Shown here: positions 8,926-17,105 of the stretch, one piece after another
Layout: each line of letters opens with the position of its first letter
How positions within the stretch are numbered: the first letter of the stretch is position 1
From: Dethiobacter sp.
GTDB lineage: Bacteria > Bacillota > Dethiobacteria > Dethiobacterales > Dethiobacteraceae
Assembly: GCA_018335875.1 (NCBI GenBank)
Contig: JAGXRN010000042.1
Coordinates: 1-64,000, forward strand
Length of the DNA: 64,000 bases
Direction: 5' to 3'
The notes under the pieces: model-generated
The model's database searches: none
Seen by the model: only the letters and a program-made list of their open reading frames with translations
Told to the model about the DNA's origin: nothing
Position numbers and translations under genes: made by a program

Positions 8926-10629
8926 TTACATTTCCATTATGATTGGAAGTATCATCGGGCGCCTGTGAGTTTTCTCCCAGATGAAGCGGGACAATGTATC
9001 ACGCATATTGTTTTTTAATGAAAACCAATCCTGTCTTTTACCGTTTTCCATTTTTTCAAGCAGGCGTGTAACCTGTTCCCTTGCTTCATCCATGAGCCCT
9101 TCAGACTCTTTGACATAGACGAAGCCACGTGAATAGATATCAGGCCCGGCCACAACCCTGTTATTTTCCCTTTCCAAACCAAGCACCACTATTAAAATTC
9201 CGTCCTGTGACAACAGCTTGCGGTCACGAAGGACAACATTTCCCACATCGCCAATTCCCAGTCCGTCAACCAGCACTTTTCCTGCTGTAACATTTCCTGC
9301 CACCCGGCCGGAGCGTTGTGTAAACTCAAGAACCTGGCCGTTTTCAATCACAAAAACGTCCTGTTCTCTTATTCCCACTTTTGCGGCCAGCTGTGCATGG
9401 TGGATGAGGTGACGATATTCACCGTGCACAGGAATAAGGTATTTAGGTTTAAGCAGGTTTAGCATCAGTTTCAGTTCTTCCTGCGAGGCGTGACCCGAGA
9501 CGTGTATGCCTGAAACGCGTTCATAAATTACATTCGCCCCACGCTTAAACAGGTTGTCTATGGTACGTGAAACAAGTTTTTCGTTGCCCGGAATGGGGGT
9601 GGCAGCTATAATTACAGTATCTCCGGGAATTATTTCCACTTTCCTATGCTCAGACATAGAAATACGGGTAAGAGCCGACATCGGCTCACCTTGGCTTCCT
9701 GTGGTAATAATCACTGCACGGCTTGGCGGCAGCGTATTTAACTCATCTATCTCGATCAGGGCGCCCTGACAGACATTAAGGTAGCCAAGTTCCTGGGCGA
9801 TTTGGACAACATTAACCATACTCCGGCCTACCACCGCTACTTTTCTCTTATAATGGCAGGCGGCGTCAAAAACTTGCTGGATCCTGTGAATGTTGGATGC
9901 AAATGTCGCCAGTATTATGCGCTGTTTGGACGTGCGGAAAATGTCCATGATTGACGCGCCAACTTCTTTTTCAGACAGGGTATAGCCTGGCCTTTCAGCA
10001 TTGGTGCTGTCTGAAAAAGCCACCAGTACGCCTTTCCTGCCCAGCCTCGCCAGCTTGTCGTATTCTGTAGGGTTTCCATTGACTGGGGTTTGGTCAAATT
10101 TGAAGTCACTGGTATAAACCACTGTCCCCACAGGAGTTTTAATGGCAATTCCCACTGAATCGGGGATACTGTGGTTTGTCCTGAAAAATTCTAATTTAAA
10201 GCTGCCAAGGCGCAACGTATCATCCGGGGTGATGATATTCAGTGTGCATTGGTCGAGCATATGATGCTCTCTCAATTTGCCTTCAACCAGTCCCAGTGTA
10301 AGCCTTGTCCCATAGACTGGCACATTAAGCTGAGGCAGAACATACGGGAGTGCACCGATATGGTCCTCATGGCCGTGGCTTAATATAATTGCCAGCACTT
10401 TATCCTTGTTTTCAAGCAGATATGTAATATCCGGTATGACCACATCGATTCCCAGCAATTCATCGCCGGGAAAGGCCAGGCCGGAATCAATAACCAGCAT
10501 CTGGTCTTCAAATCGGATAACGAACATATTTTTGCCGATTTCACCTATCCCGCCAAGCGGTATAATCTGGATTTTTTCTTCGTTGTCAGTTTTGATGCGC
10601 GCTTTTCTTCTGTTAGGATCGTTTGTCAT
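8926..10629 (-). CDS. rnj: Ribonuclease J
   Basis: A 567-residue metallo-beta-lactamase/beta-CASP RNase combining 5'-3' exonuclease and endonuclease activity in mRNA decay and rRNA maturation. The zinc motif HGHEDHIGA is near residue 88. The beta-CASP region and the conserved SGHAS motif follow, then the C-terminal domain. Length is normal (~555). The ATG has GGGAGGTG upstream. A SigmaA promoter at 10681-10709 and the dapA terminator lie just upstream, so it starts its own transcript, reading into tepA and ylzJ. It corresponds positionally to rnjB (ymfA) of Bacillus. Confidence 0.95.
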   Translation of the reverse strand: MTNDPNRRKARIKTDNEEKIQIIPLGGIGEIGKNMFVIRFEDQMLVIDSGLAFPGDELLGIDVVIPDITYLLENKDKVLAIILSHGHEDHIGALPYVLPQLNVPVYGTRLTLGLVEGKLREHHMLDQCTLNIITPDDTLRLGSFKLEFFRTNHSIPDSVGIAIKTPVGTVVYTSDFKFDQTPVNGNPTEYDKLARLGRKGVLVAFSDSTNAERPGYTLSEKEVGASIMDIFRTSKQRIILATFASNIHRIQQVFDAACHYKRKVAVVGRSMVNVVQIAQELGYLNVCQGALIEIDELNTLPPSRAVIITTGSQGEPMSALTRISMSEHRKVEIIPGDTVIIAATPIPGNEKLVSRTIDNLFKRGANVIYERVSGIHVSGHASQEELKLMLNLLKPKYLIPVHGEYRHLIHHAQLAAKVGIREQDVFVIENGQVLEFTQRSGRVAGNVTAGKVLVDGLGIGDVGNVVLRDRKLLSQDGILIVVLGLERENNRVVAGPDIYSRGFVYVKESEGLMDEAREQVTRLLEKMENGKRQDWFSLKNNMRDTLSRFIWEKTHRRPMILPIIMEM

Positions 10630-10680
10630 ATATTATTTCACCTCCCTTTTTATTTCACCTATCTGTATTTAACAACTTCA

Positions 10681-10709
10681 ATTATACTGGAATCGGGGGT
10701 TGCTTGCAA
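10681..10709 (-). promoter_or_regulatory. SigmaA promoter of rnj
   Basis: Minus strand: TTGCAA, 17-bp spacer, TATAAT. It lies between the dapA terminator and the rnj ribosome site. Confidence 0.75.
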
Positions 10710-10710
10710 G

Positions 10711-10739
10711 TCAAAGGAAAACCGTGCCCCAGCACGGTT
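10711..10739 (-). terminator. Terminator after dapA
   Basis: AACCGTGC (10720-10727) pairs with GCACGGTT (10732-10739). On the minus strand it is followed by TTCCTTTG. It separates dapA from rnj. Confidence 0.75.
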
Positions 10740-10753
10740 GAAAGGCAATCTGT

Positions 10754-11644
10754 TTAGCTCAAAAACCCGAGTTCAGTCATCACTCTTGTTATTATATCCT
10801 TTTCTTTTTCATTTAAAGCAATGAGCGGCCCCCTCACAGAGCCTAGTTCATGCCCAAGCAGGTTCATTGCGCTTTTAACAGGGACGGGATTGCTGGTGAT
10901 AAACATGGCGTTGTATAAAGGCAGGAGCCGCAGGTGGATATTTCTGGCTGTCGCTACATTTCCCTGTGCGTAGGCTGTAATCATGTTTTTAATCTCCCTG
11001 CCTGCAACGTGTGAAGCCACTGAAACCACACCCACACCTCCCACAGCCATAATGGGAAGGGTGAGGCTGTCATCACCGCTGTAAACTGCAAATCCTGGCG
11101 GAGCTTTGGCACAGATCTGCGAAACCTGATCAAGGCTGCCGCTGGCCTCCTTTACCGCTGCTATATTATCAATTTCAGCAAGGCGCAGCGTGGTTTCAGC
11201 CGTCATATTTACCCCTGTCCTGCCCGGTACGTTGTATAGCATAACCGGCAGTTCCACAGCACCTGCAATGGTGGAAAAATGATGCAATAGCGCATCCTGC
11301 GAGGGCTTATTATAATAAGGCACAACAAGCATAATACCGTCTACGCCGCATTCCCCCGCCAACTTGGTCAATTCTATGGATTGATGTGTGTAATTTCCTC
11401 CGGTGCCGGCCAGTATTTTAACTTTTCCTTTCACCGCAGCAACCACGGATTTAAAAAGCTGTATTTTCTCGTCTCTGCTTAAGGCAGGCGACTCGCCTGT
11501 GGTGCCGGAAATCACCAGGCCGTCGGATCCGTTTCCTGACAGGTGCAACGCCAATTCTGCTGCTTTCCCGTAGTCGACCTCACCGCAGCTGTCATAAGGA
11601 GTTACCATAGCAGTAATCAGTTCCCCAAACGGTGCTGTTGTCAA
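10754..11644 (-). CDS. dapA: 4-hydroxy-tetrahydrodipicolinate synthase DapA
   Basis: A 296-residue (beta/alpha)8 aldolase that condenses pyruvate with aspartate semialdehyde, the first step of the lysine/diaminopimelate branch and the source of the dipicolinate precursor. The Schiff-base Lys is in AAVKEASGSL (near residue 160) and the Tyr in YNVPGRTGVN (near 135). The start is chosen at TTG 11644, spaced correctly after GGAGGTGA; a GTG at 11653 lies inside that site. It follows dapG and the dpaAB genes that use its product, but has its own promoter. Confidence 0.95.
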   Translation of the reverse strand: MTTAPFGELITAMVTPYDSCGEVDYGKAAELALHLSGNGSDGLVISGTTGESPALSRDEKIQLFKSVVAAVKGKVKILAGTGGNYTHQSIELTKLAGECGVDGIMLVVPYYNKPSQDALLHHFSTIAGAVELPVMLYNVPGRTGVNMTAETTLRLAEIDNIAAVKEASGSLDQVSQICAKAPPGFAVYSGDDSLTLPIMAVGGVGVVSVASHVAGREIKNMITAYAQGNVATARNIHLRLLPLYNAMFITSNPVPVKSAMNLLGHELGSVRGPLIALNEKEKDIITRVMTELGFLS

Positions 11645-11683
11645 ATGAATCACCTCCAGTTTACTCCAAAAGGACCATAAAAC

Positions 11684-11712
11684 ATTATAACAAAGTTATC
11701 CGTGCTTTTCAA
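11684..11712 (-). promoter_or_regulatory. SigmaA promoter of dapA
   Basis: Minus strand: TTGAAA, 17-bp spacer, TATAAT, in the 74-bp gap between the dapG stop and dapA. It would let dapA be expressed in growth independently of the sporulation genes upstream. Confidence 0.75.
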
Positions 11713-11718
11713 TAAATG

Positions 11719-12957
11719 CTAACTTAGTAAATCACTATTATTCTTTGCCAACCCAAACTCTAAATGGAGTGACTTTAAGGTATCTCCCACGTCTTTTTCC
11801 GGTATAAGACAGGAGATACTAAGATGTGAGTCTGCAGTCTGTAATATTTCGGCACCTGCACGACTGAGGGCGGTTACAACCCTGGCCATGACACCGGGAA
11901 TTCCCCGCATGCCGGATCCAACAACCGACACCTTGGCAAACCCTGTTCCAATAACTGCACGATAACCCGCTGCTTTAAGAGTCTCTGCAGCTTTACCAGC
12001 TTCCTCATCCTTGACGGTAAACATTTTTTCCTGGGGTGAGAAGCTTATAAGGTCAATACTGATCCCGGACTTAGCAAGCTTTCGCAGCATCTCTTCCAGC
12101 TCATTACCTCTGGCCTGAGGCTCCAGCATGCGAATCTGTGCCAACCCACCAACATGTGTAATAGCGCTGACGACTCTTTCTTTTGGTATAAAATCTTTCT
12201 CGTCATGCGTTTTCTTATGTGTCACAAGGGTGCCGCTGCTGTTTTCACCGGTTTTTTTTAAAAGCAGAGGCAGATTAAACTGCATGGCAATATCTACAGC
12301 CCGTGGATGTACAACTTTTGCTCCCTCTCTTGCCATTTGCAGTACTTCCTCATAGCCGATATTTCTGATCGGCCTGGCTTCGGGAACAAAGCGCGGGTCT
12401 GCTGTCATTACAGGGTCTTCATCTGAATATATTTCCACCCACTCAGATTCCAGCGCCGCTGCCAGGGCAACTGCCGTGGTATCAGAACCACCTCGCCCCA
12501 GTGTGTTAATGTCTCCCTGCTCACTTACCCCCTGGACTCCGGCTACCACTACTATCTTGCCTTCTGCTGCCAGCTTTAGGATGCGGTCCTTTTTTATACG
12601 TACTATTTCTGCCTGCCCAAAAACGCCATCGGTAATAATTCCCGCCTGCCATCCTGCAAGGGCCACTGCATCTGCACCGGCTCCGGTTATCTGTACTGCA
12701 AGAATGGCCGCAGCAATAAGCTCGCCGCATGATATCAGCAGGTCTGTTTCCCTGGGTGGGGGCGCAGGAGTTACATTTCGCATTAATTCGAGCAGTGTAT
12801 CTGTGGCATAGGGCTCTCCCTTCCCGCCCATGGCTGAGACAACTACTACGGGATTGTATCCCTCGCCTTGAGCTGCTAAAACATGTCTCACCACCCGCTG
12901 CCTCAGTTCATGGCAGCCCAATGAAGAGCCGCCAAACTTCTGAACCATGATTCGCAA
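11719..12957 (-). CDS. dapG: Aspartate kinase (DapG type)
   Basis: A 412-residue monofunctional aspartokinase with the N-terminal kinase domain (QKFGGSS at the start; GRGGSDTTAVALAAAL near residue 155) and tandem ACT domains after ~residue 265 for feedback control. It phosphorylates aspartate for lysine, threonine, methionine and dipicolinate synthesis. The TTG at 12957 is correctly spaced behind GAGGGTG and its reading (TTG)RIMVQKFGG aligns with family N-termini; the GTG at 12966 overlaps the site. Directly downstream of dpaB. The asd gene usually between dpaB and dapG in Bacillus is missing here. Confidence 0.93.
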   Translation of the reverse strand: MRIMVQKFGGSSLGCHELRQRVVRHVLAAQGEGYNPVVVVSAMGGKGEPYATDTLLELMRNVTPAPPPRETDLLISCGELIAAAILAVQITGAGADAVALAGWQAGIITDGVFGQAEIVRIKKDRILKLAAEGKIVVVAGVQGVSEQGDINTLGRGGSDTTAVALAAALESEWVEIYSDEDPVMTADPRFVPEARPIRNIGYEEVLQMAREGAKVVHPRAVDIAMQFNLPLLLKKTGENSSGTLVTHKKTHDEKDFIPKERVVSAITHVGGLAQIRMLEPQARGNELEEMLRKLAKSGISIDLISFSPQEKMFTVKDEEAGKAAETLKAAGYRAVIGTGFAKVSVVGSGMRGIPGVMARVVTALSRAGAEILQTADSHLSISCLIPEKDVGDTLKSLHLEFGLAKNNSDLLS

Positions 12958-12969
12958 TCCATTCACCCT

Positions 12970-13581
12970 CTATCTCTCGAACTGAAACTCTTCAGCAGCA
13001 AGGTTTATCAGCAAAGGTTGAAGCTGTCGGCCATCCAGTGCTGCAATAATTGTGGGCACAATTAATTCATTTTTTGCAACCAGTGAATTAGGTTTTAAAA
13101 ACGGATTGTCCTGACCAAACGGAACCATATAGACATTTTTTGTGTTTAAAATAATCCCGATATTTTTTGCGTTCATGCCTAACCCGTCATTGGTAGATAT
13201 TGATAGTATGACGGGTTTTTGGTTGCGCAATTGCGCTTTTGCCCCCATTAGCACTGCCGTGTCGGTGATGCCATTTGCCAGTTTGGCCAGCGTGTTTCCG
13301 GTACAGGGCGCGATAATAAAGGCGTCAACCATGGCCTTTGGCCCCAGGGGTTCAGCCCCGGTAATACTATTGATGATTTTTCTACCGGCAATTTTTACAA
13401 TCCTGGTTTTCCACTCTGTGGCGTCGCCATAGCGGGTGTCAGTGTGGTCTACAGACGGTGAAATAACCGGAAATATTTCTGCCCCCTCTGCCACAAGCTT
13501 TTCAATTTCAGGCACTACTTTTTCCAGTGTACAGTGCGAACCAGTCAGCGCAAAACCTATCTTTTTGCCCCTCAGTCTCAA
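12970..13581 (-). CDS. dpaB: Dipicolinate synthase subunit B
   Basis: A 203-residue flavoprotein-fold protein (SpoVFB). With DpaA it oxidises dihydrodipicolinate to dipicolinic acid in the mother cell; the calcium salt fills the spore core. The N-terminal KKIGFALTGSHCTLEKV and the PCTGNTLAKLANGITDTAV segment are typical. The start is TTG behind AGGAGG; the ATG seven bases upstream is out of frame. It starts 3 bp after dpaA ends, so the subunits are made together. Confidence 0.95.
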   Translation of the reverse strand: MRLRGKKIGFALTGSHCTLEKVVPEIEKLVAEGAEIFPVISPSVDHTDTRYGDATEWKTRIVKIAGRKIINSITGAEPLGPKAMVDAFIIAPCTGNTLAKLANGITDTAVLMGAKAQLRNQKPVILSISTNDGLGMNAKNIGIILNTKNVYMVPFGQDNPFLKPNSLVAKNELIVPTIIAALDGRQLQPLLINLAAEEFQFER

Positions 13582-13584
13582 TTT

Positions 13585-14466
13585 TCATGCCTCCTTTCTG
13601 TGTAGTGTCAGCAGATGAGGATATACCTGCGCCAATATTTTCCCTGAAGTTACAGGCGCTGTTTTTCCCGGCAGGCCAGGGGCCAGTATGCTTTTGATAC
13701 CTAGCTTATCTGCAGCATTAAAGTCGGTGCCTCCCGGAGCAGATGCAATATCCACAATCAGTACATCCCTTTTTACTTTTCTTAAAAGTTCCTCGTCGAG
13801 CACAAGTGCCGGTACAGTATTAAAAATAAAATTAAATTTACTCAGATACCCGGCCAACCGTGGCAGTTCTAAAGTTCTAAACCCCAGGCTGTATGCCTGC
13901 GCCAATACTTCCCTCCTCCTGGCTGCTACAGTTACTTCTGCTCCCAAACCCAGTAGCGCCCTTGAGAGCGGTGCTGCGCACCGCCCAAAGCCAAGAACTA
14001 AAGCCTTACTGCCGTAGATAGTGATAGGGCTCTCGCGCAGCGCTATTCCAATGGCGCCCTCCGCTGTGGGGATCGCATTGTAGATGCACAATTCATCGAG
14101 ATTTCCAGTCTTGACCACACTTACACCGGCGCCATTTAAATCATTCCTCAGTTCATCCGGGATGGCGCCGCAGAGAAAAATTGTACCGGCACTTATGGGC
14201 AACCTGATTGATTCAATTGTTAATTTACCGTCTGAGAATGGCGCATAAATTTCACCGTTTGCGTTTATGCCGGCCAAAGGACAGATAACAGCATCGGCCC
14301 TGCCAGGCAGGCCGGTGCTGATATTGGGCCGGGACGGGATTACGTATTTTTCAAATCCCGCCAGGTAGATTTTTGCTCCTTTTTTTTCAAGTTCCAACGC
14401 CAGTACAATTTCCCTGGCATCTCCGCCGGCAATTACTATTTCCCAATCCTTTAAGCCTACAACCAA
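13585..14466 (-). CDS. dpaA: Dipicolinate synthase subunit A
   Basis: A 293-residue NAD(P)-binding protein (SpoVFA), partner of DpaB. It opens with a dinucleotide-binding segment (EIVIAGGDAREIVLALEL) and has a Rossmann motif VLGFGRCAAPLSRALLGLG near residue 158. The open frame runs 38 codons further upstream, but that stretch contains the terminator of the preceding gene. The TTG at 14466, behind GGAGGTGA, is therefore the start. A sporulation promoter is expected in the ~90 bp before it; I see no convincing match. Confidence 0.92.
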   Translation of the reverse strand: MVVGLKDWEIVIAGGDAREIVLALELEKKGAKIYLAGFEKYVIPSRPNISTGLPGRADAVICPLAGINANGEIYAPFSDGKLTIESIRLPISAGTIFLCGAIPDELRNDLNGAGVSVVKTGNLDELCIYNAIPTAEGAIGIALRESPITIYGSKALVLGFGRCAAPLSRALLGLGAEVTVAARRREVLAQAYSLGFRTLELPRLAGYLSKFNFIFNTVPALVLDEELLRKVKRDVLIVDIASAPGGTDFNAADKLGIKSILAPGLPGKTAPVTSGKILAQVYPHLLTLHRKEA

Positions 14467-14550
14467 TCCTGCTTCACCTCCAACCCGATAATTTAATATA
14501 TTGAAAACAGCTAAAAAGCGTGACTCGTTCAGGTCTTTATAATTTTCTGC

Positions 14551-14586
14551 AAAAAAAAATCCCTGTGATTTCTTAATCACAGGGAT
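14551..14586 (-). terminator. Strong terminator between the stress-protein-like gene and dpaA
   Basis: ATCCCTGTGATT (14559-14570) and AATCACAGGGAT (14575-14586) form a perfect 12-bp stem, followed on the minus strand by nine T. Confidence 0.92.
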
Positions 14587-14598
14587 AGCTTTCTTCTG

Positions 14599-15093
14599 TT
14601 ATCTGGGGTCGTGAGTTTTGACATCGTAAGCACCATTTTGACGGAAAATAGAAATTATCTCCTCAGACATATCCTTACTCTCGCTTTTTGCGGCCACCAT
14701 TATTTTACCGCGTTTTATTTCTTCCTCATAACGTTTACCTTCATGCTCCGGAATGCCATAGTCAATCAACCCACCTGCAATGCCCCCGGTAACAATTCCG
14801 GTCAGTGCGCCTGCCAGGGGGCCGGCGGCAATAATCGGGCCGATACCCGGGATCAGCAGAGCCCCGGCTCCGGCGAGCAGGCCTGTAAGACCACCGATGG
14901 CCCCACCTGTGGCAGTCCCGTCAGCAAGGTTCTGGCCATCGTAACTCATTTCTTCTCCCTGGCCATCATCGCCTTCTTCTCCGCGCCCTATCAGTGATAT
15001 CTCTTCTTCGGAAAAATCACGGGCCTTTAATTCCCTGATAGCCTCTTCAGCTTGTTCCTTGGATTTGAACATTCCTACTACTGTACTAGCCAT
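14599..15093 (-). CDS. General-stress (YflT-like) protein with glycine-rich segment
   Basis: A 164-residue protein. The first ~50 residues (VVGMFKSKEQAEEAIRELKA...EISLIGRG) resemble the YflT/GSP17M fold of heat- and stress-induced proteins. A Gly/Ala-rich hydrophobic core (GGAIGGLTGLLAGAGALLIP and following, residues ~60-110) resembles glycine-zipper membrane segments. The tail has MVAAKSESKDMSEEI. Function is unknown. The start is the ATG behind AAAGGAGGG, rather than a longer frame from 15147. An inverted repeat lies just upstream. Confidence 0.75.
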   Translation of the reverse strand: MASTVVGMFKSKEQAEEAIRELKARDFSEEEISLIGRGEEGDDGQGEEMSYDGQNLADGTATGGAIGGLTGLLAGAGALLIPGIGPIIAAGPLAGALTGIVTGGIAGGLIDYGIPEHEGKRYEEEIKRGKIMVAAKSESKDMSEEIISIFRQNGAYDVKTHDPR

Positions 15094-15111
15094 AGTTGCC
15101 CTCCTTTGTTC

Positions 15112-15129
15112 GATACTTACTCTAGTATC
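15112..15129. promoter_or_regulatory. Inverted repeat upstream of the stress-protein-like gene
   Basis: GATACT (15112-15117), six bases, AGTATC (15124-15129), perfectly symmetric and about 20 bp before the start codon. It could be an operator. No protein is assigned. Confidence 0.35.
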
Positions 15130-15146
15130 AACCAACAGGAGTGCCA

Positions 15147-15410
15147 TTATTCATGATGGCGCGTTGCGCGCGCCGGAGAAAGGTCCACAATTAGCACTTC
15201 TTCGCCTATTTTTTTGACTGAATCCCAGGGAATAACCAATTCCCGTGAGGAGCGTCCCATTTTCATTCCCAATCCTTTTTGCACAATAATAATTGCTTTT
15301 ATGATGCCGCTTTCACTGTCTATGACCAGATCTGATTCTCCCACATAACCCAGCCTTGCTCCGTCATAAATATTTATTATTTCTTTCCTTGACAGACGGG
15401 ACATCTCCAA
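15147..15410 (-). CDS. ymxH: YlmC/YmxH-family PRC-barrel sporulation protein
   Basis: An 87-residue PRC-barrel protein of the YlmC/YmxH family (SRLSRKEIINIYDGARLGYV, then DLVIDSESGIIKAIII). Family members are conserved in spore formers next to dpaA; their function is not established. The TTG at 15410, with AAGGGGG before it, is used; an ATG two codons later is possible. It ends 53 bp before the stress-protein-like gene and begins 2 bp after the small membrane-protein gene. Confidence 0.82.
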   Translation of the reverse strand: MEMSRLSRKEIINIYDGARLGYVGESDLVIDSESGIIKAIIIVQKGLGMKMGRSSRELVIPWDSVKKIGEEVLIVDLSPARATRHHE

Positions 15411-15412
15411 AG

Positions 15413-15739
15413 CTATCTGCCCCCTTTTTTAAAATATTCAATAATTTTTATTATAAAAGGTTGGATTATTGCCAGAACCAAGGCGGCAAAAGCCAGCGGG
15501 GAAATCTCCAAGCCATATAAATCCAGCTTATCGGGAAGTTCCAGCTGCAAAAAAGTTATTAAAAGCAAGAGCGACAAATAAATTCCGCCTGCCATGCCAA
15601 TCAGTTCCTGTAACGCCTCAGACAGAGGAGACGGTTTGGCGTGTTCAGGAAACTCGCTTGCGGTTGTTCTCCTTTTTAACCTCACCCTTTGTGTCAGTGA
15701 CGCGGCTATCGCAATAAAAAGCACAATAAGCGACAGCAT
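15413..15739 (-). CDS. Small membrane protein of unknown function
   Basis: A 108-residue protein with an N-terminal membrane helix (LSLIVLFIAIAASL), a basic linker and two further hydrophobic segments (IYLSLLLLITFL and ALVLAIIQPFIIKII). It ends in a charged KKGGR tail. No family recognised. GAGGAGAGG precedes the ATG. It is packed between dut and ymxH in the same direction and is probably cotranscribed with them. Confidence 0.7.
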   Translation of the reverse strand: MLSLIVLFIAIAASLTQRVRLKRRTTASEFPEHAKPSPLSEALQELIGMAGGIYLSLLLLITFLQLELPDKLDLYGLEISPLAFAALVLAIIQPFIIKIIEYFKKGGR

Positions 15740-15755
15740 GTATTCCTCTCCTCAC

Positions 15756-16205
15756 TTACAGCCCCGTGTGCCCAAAGCCTCCTTCCCCTCTGCCAGTCTC
15801 GGGCAATTGCCCGCATTCACACAGCTCAACGCGTGGAATACGTGTCACCACAAGCTGGGCAATCCGGTCACCCCTGGCAACAGTAAATATTTCATTTCCC
15901 AGGTTGGCCAGGATAACTTTTATTTCTCCCCGGTAGTCGGCGTCAATGGTTCCGGGACTGTTTAATATGGTGATCCCCCACTTCCAGGCAAGTCCGCTGC
16001 GCGGCCTTACCTGTGCTTCAAAGCCCCTTGGCACCGCGATTTGCAACCCTGTGGGCACCAGGATACGTGAACCCGGCGGCAGGCTTACGCCCCCTGTCAC
16101 TGCTGCTAACAAATCCATACCGGCAGCATCTTCGCTCTTATAGTCGGGCAGGGGAAGATCTTGTGCATGGGGAAGTTTTTGGACAAAGATTTTAATAGAT
16201 TCCAT
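15756..16205 (-). CDS. dut: dUTP diphosphatase
   Basis: A 149-residue trimeric dUTPase that hydrolyses dUTP to dUMP, keeping uracil out of DNA and feeding dTMP synthesis. All five motifs are visible: [16 protein letters not shown] (as RPRSGLA), [18 protein letters not shown] and the C-terminal [11 protein letters not shown] that closes over the active site. AGGAGG precedes the ATG. In many Clostridia dut lies in this same dpa-upstream position. Confidence 0.95.
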   Translation of the reverse strand: MESIKIFVQKLPHAQDLPLPDYKSEDAAGMDLLAAVTGGVSLPPGSRILVPTGLQIAVPRGFEAQVRPRSGLAWKWGITILNSPGTIDADYRGEIKVILANLGNEIFTVARGDRIAQLVVTRIPRVELCECGQLPETGRGEGGFGHTGL

Positions 16206-16264
16206 AATGTGCCTCCTGTGACCATTTCTTCCCCAGATTAACCGTTTGCCTGCTGCTTGTCAAG

Positions 16265-17089
16265 TCACTGGCTCCAGATCTGCACCCACACGTGGCCCCC
16301 GCCGGCTCCGGAGCGAATTTGTATAAATTTATCAGTTGAGTTGCGGAATTTAAAATCTATATAATTGGTGATCGTGGCGTCCCTCCCCTCAGGAACATAG
16401 TAGACTCTGATACTGTGCGGGTGTCTTTCAATTATTTCCATTCCTGCAATCATTGCAGCATTGTAGATGGTAGTTGCCACCTGGCATACTCCTCCACCGA
16501 TGCCCACGCCTCCTACCACTGGCGCCATACCGTAGCCGCGGGCAAATGTGCGGGGTCCTGTTGCCTTATTAAACGAGAACACGTCTCCCGGAGCAAGCAC
16601 AGTGCCGTTCATATATTTAGCTGCAACGTAAAGATTGTCCGCACGCCCGCCTCCGCCGCCGGTTGTGCCAAAAGAAGACAGTTTTATGCTAATTGAACGG
16701 TATATATCAGCCGTCAATTCAGGTTCCAGTATTATTACTGTCAAATCAACGTGCTCGTCTTTTTCTGCGTCCATAACCCTTGTTACTGTAGCGTCAACAT
16801 CAACCTCCAATCCCGGAATTTCCAATATTATGGACTTGGTCTTGTTGTCATAAGCCGCATTGCGCGGAGCCCGGTTGATGGCTGAGGCCATCTTTGAAAC
16901 TCTCGCCCTTACTTCTTTCTCCAGCAGCTTTTCCATGACAACGCCCTCAAGTTTTACCCCTGGTTTAACACCATAAAATAAGCGTTGTGCACCGCTCCCT
17001 GCGCCCAAAACAATAAAGACCAGTCCAAGGGCGGCCAGCAGCAAAAGAATTGTGGTCAATTTAACAGTTACACGTTTTTTTGTTGCCAA
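16265..17089 (-). CDS. VanW-family protein
   Basis: A 274-residue protein with one N-terminal membrane anchor (LTTILLLLAALGLVFIVLGA), a ~100-residue region resembling the peptidoglycan-binding domain of YoaR-type proteins, and a C-terminal VanW domain (PGDVFSFNKATGPRT; GGGVCQVATTIYNAA; ERHPHS). VanW proteins occur in vancomycin-resistance clusters and widely in Clostridia; their activity is unknown. The TTG start has GGAGG before it. It lies 16 bp after a deacetylase gene with a similar N-terminal region, which suggests a joint envelope role. Confidence 0.85.
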   Translation of the reverse strand: MATKKRVTVKLTTILLLLAALGLVFIVLGAGSGAQRLFYGVKPGVKLEGVVMEKLLEKEVRARVSKMASAINRAPRNAAYDNKTKSIILEIPGLEVDVDATVTRVMDAEKDEHVDLTVIILEPELTADIYRSISIKLSSFGTTGGGGGRADNLYVAAKYMNGTVLAPGDVFSFNKATGPRTFARGYGMAPVVGGVGIGGGVCQVATTIYNAAMIAGMEIIERHPHSIRVYYVPEGRDATITNYIDFKFRNSTDKFIQIRSGAGGGHVWVQIWSQ

Positions 17090-17105
17090 AAATCACGCCT
17101 CCTGC

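Noticed and set aside
14494-14521. SigmaK promoter before dpaA
   Set aside because: An AC is correctly spaced, but the -10 region (CAATATATTA) matches CATANNNTA poorly.
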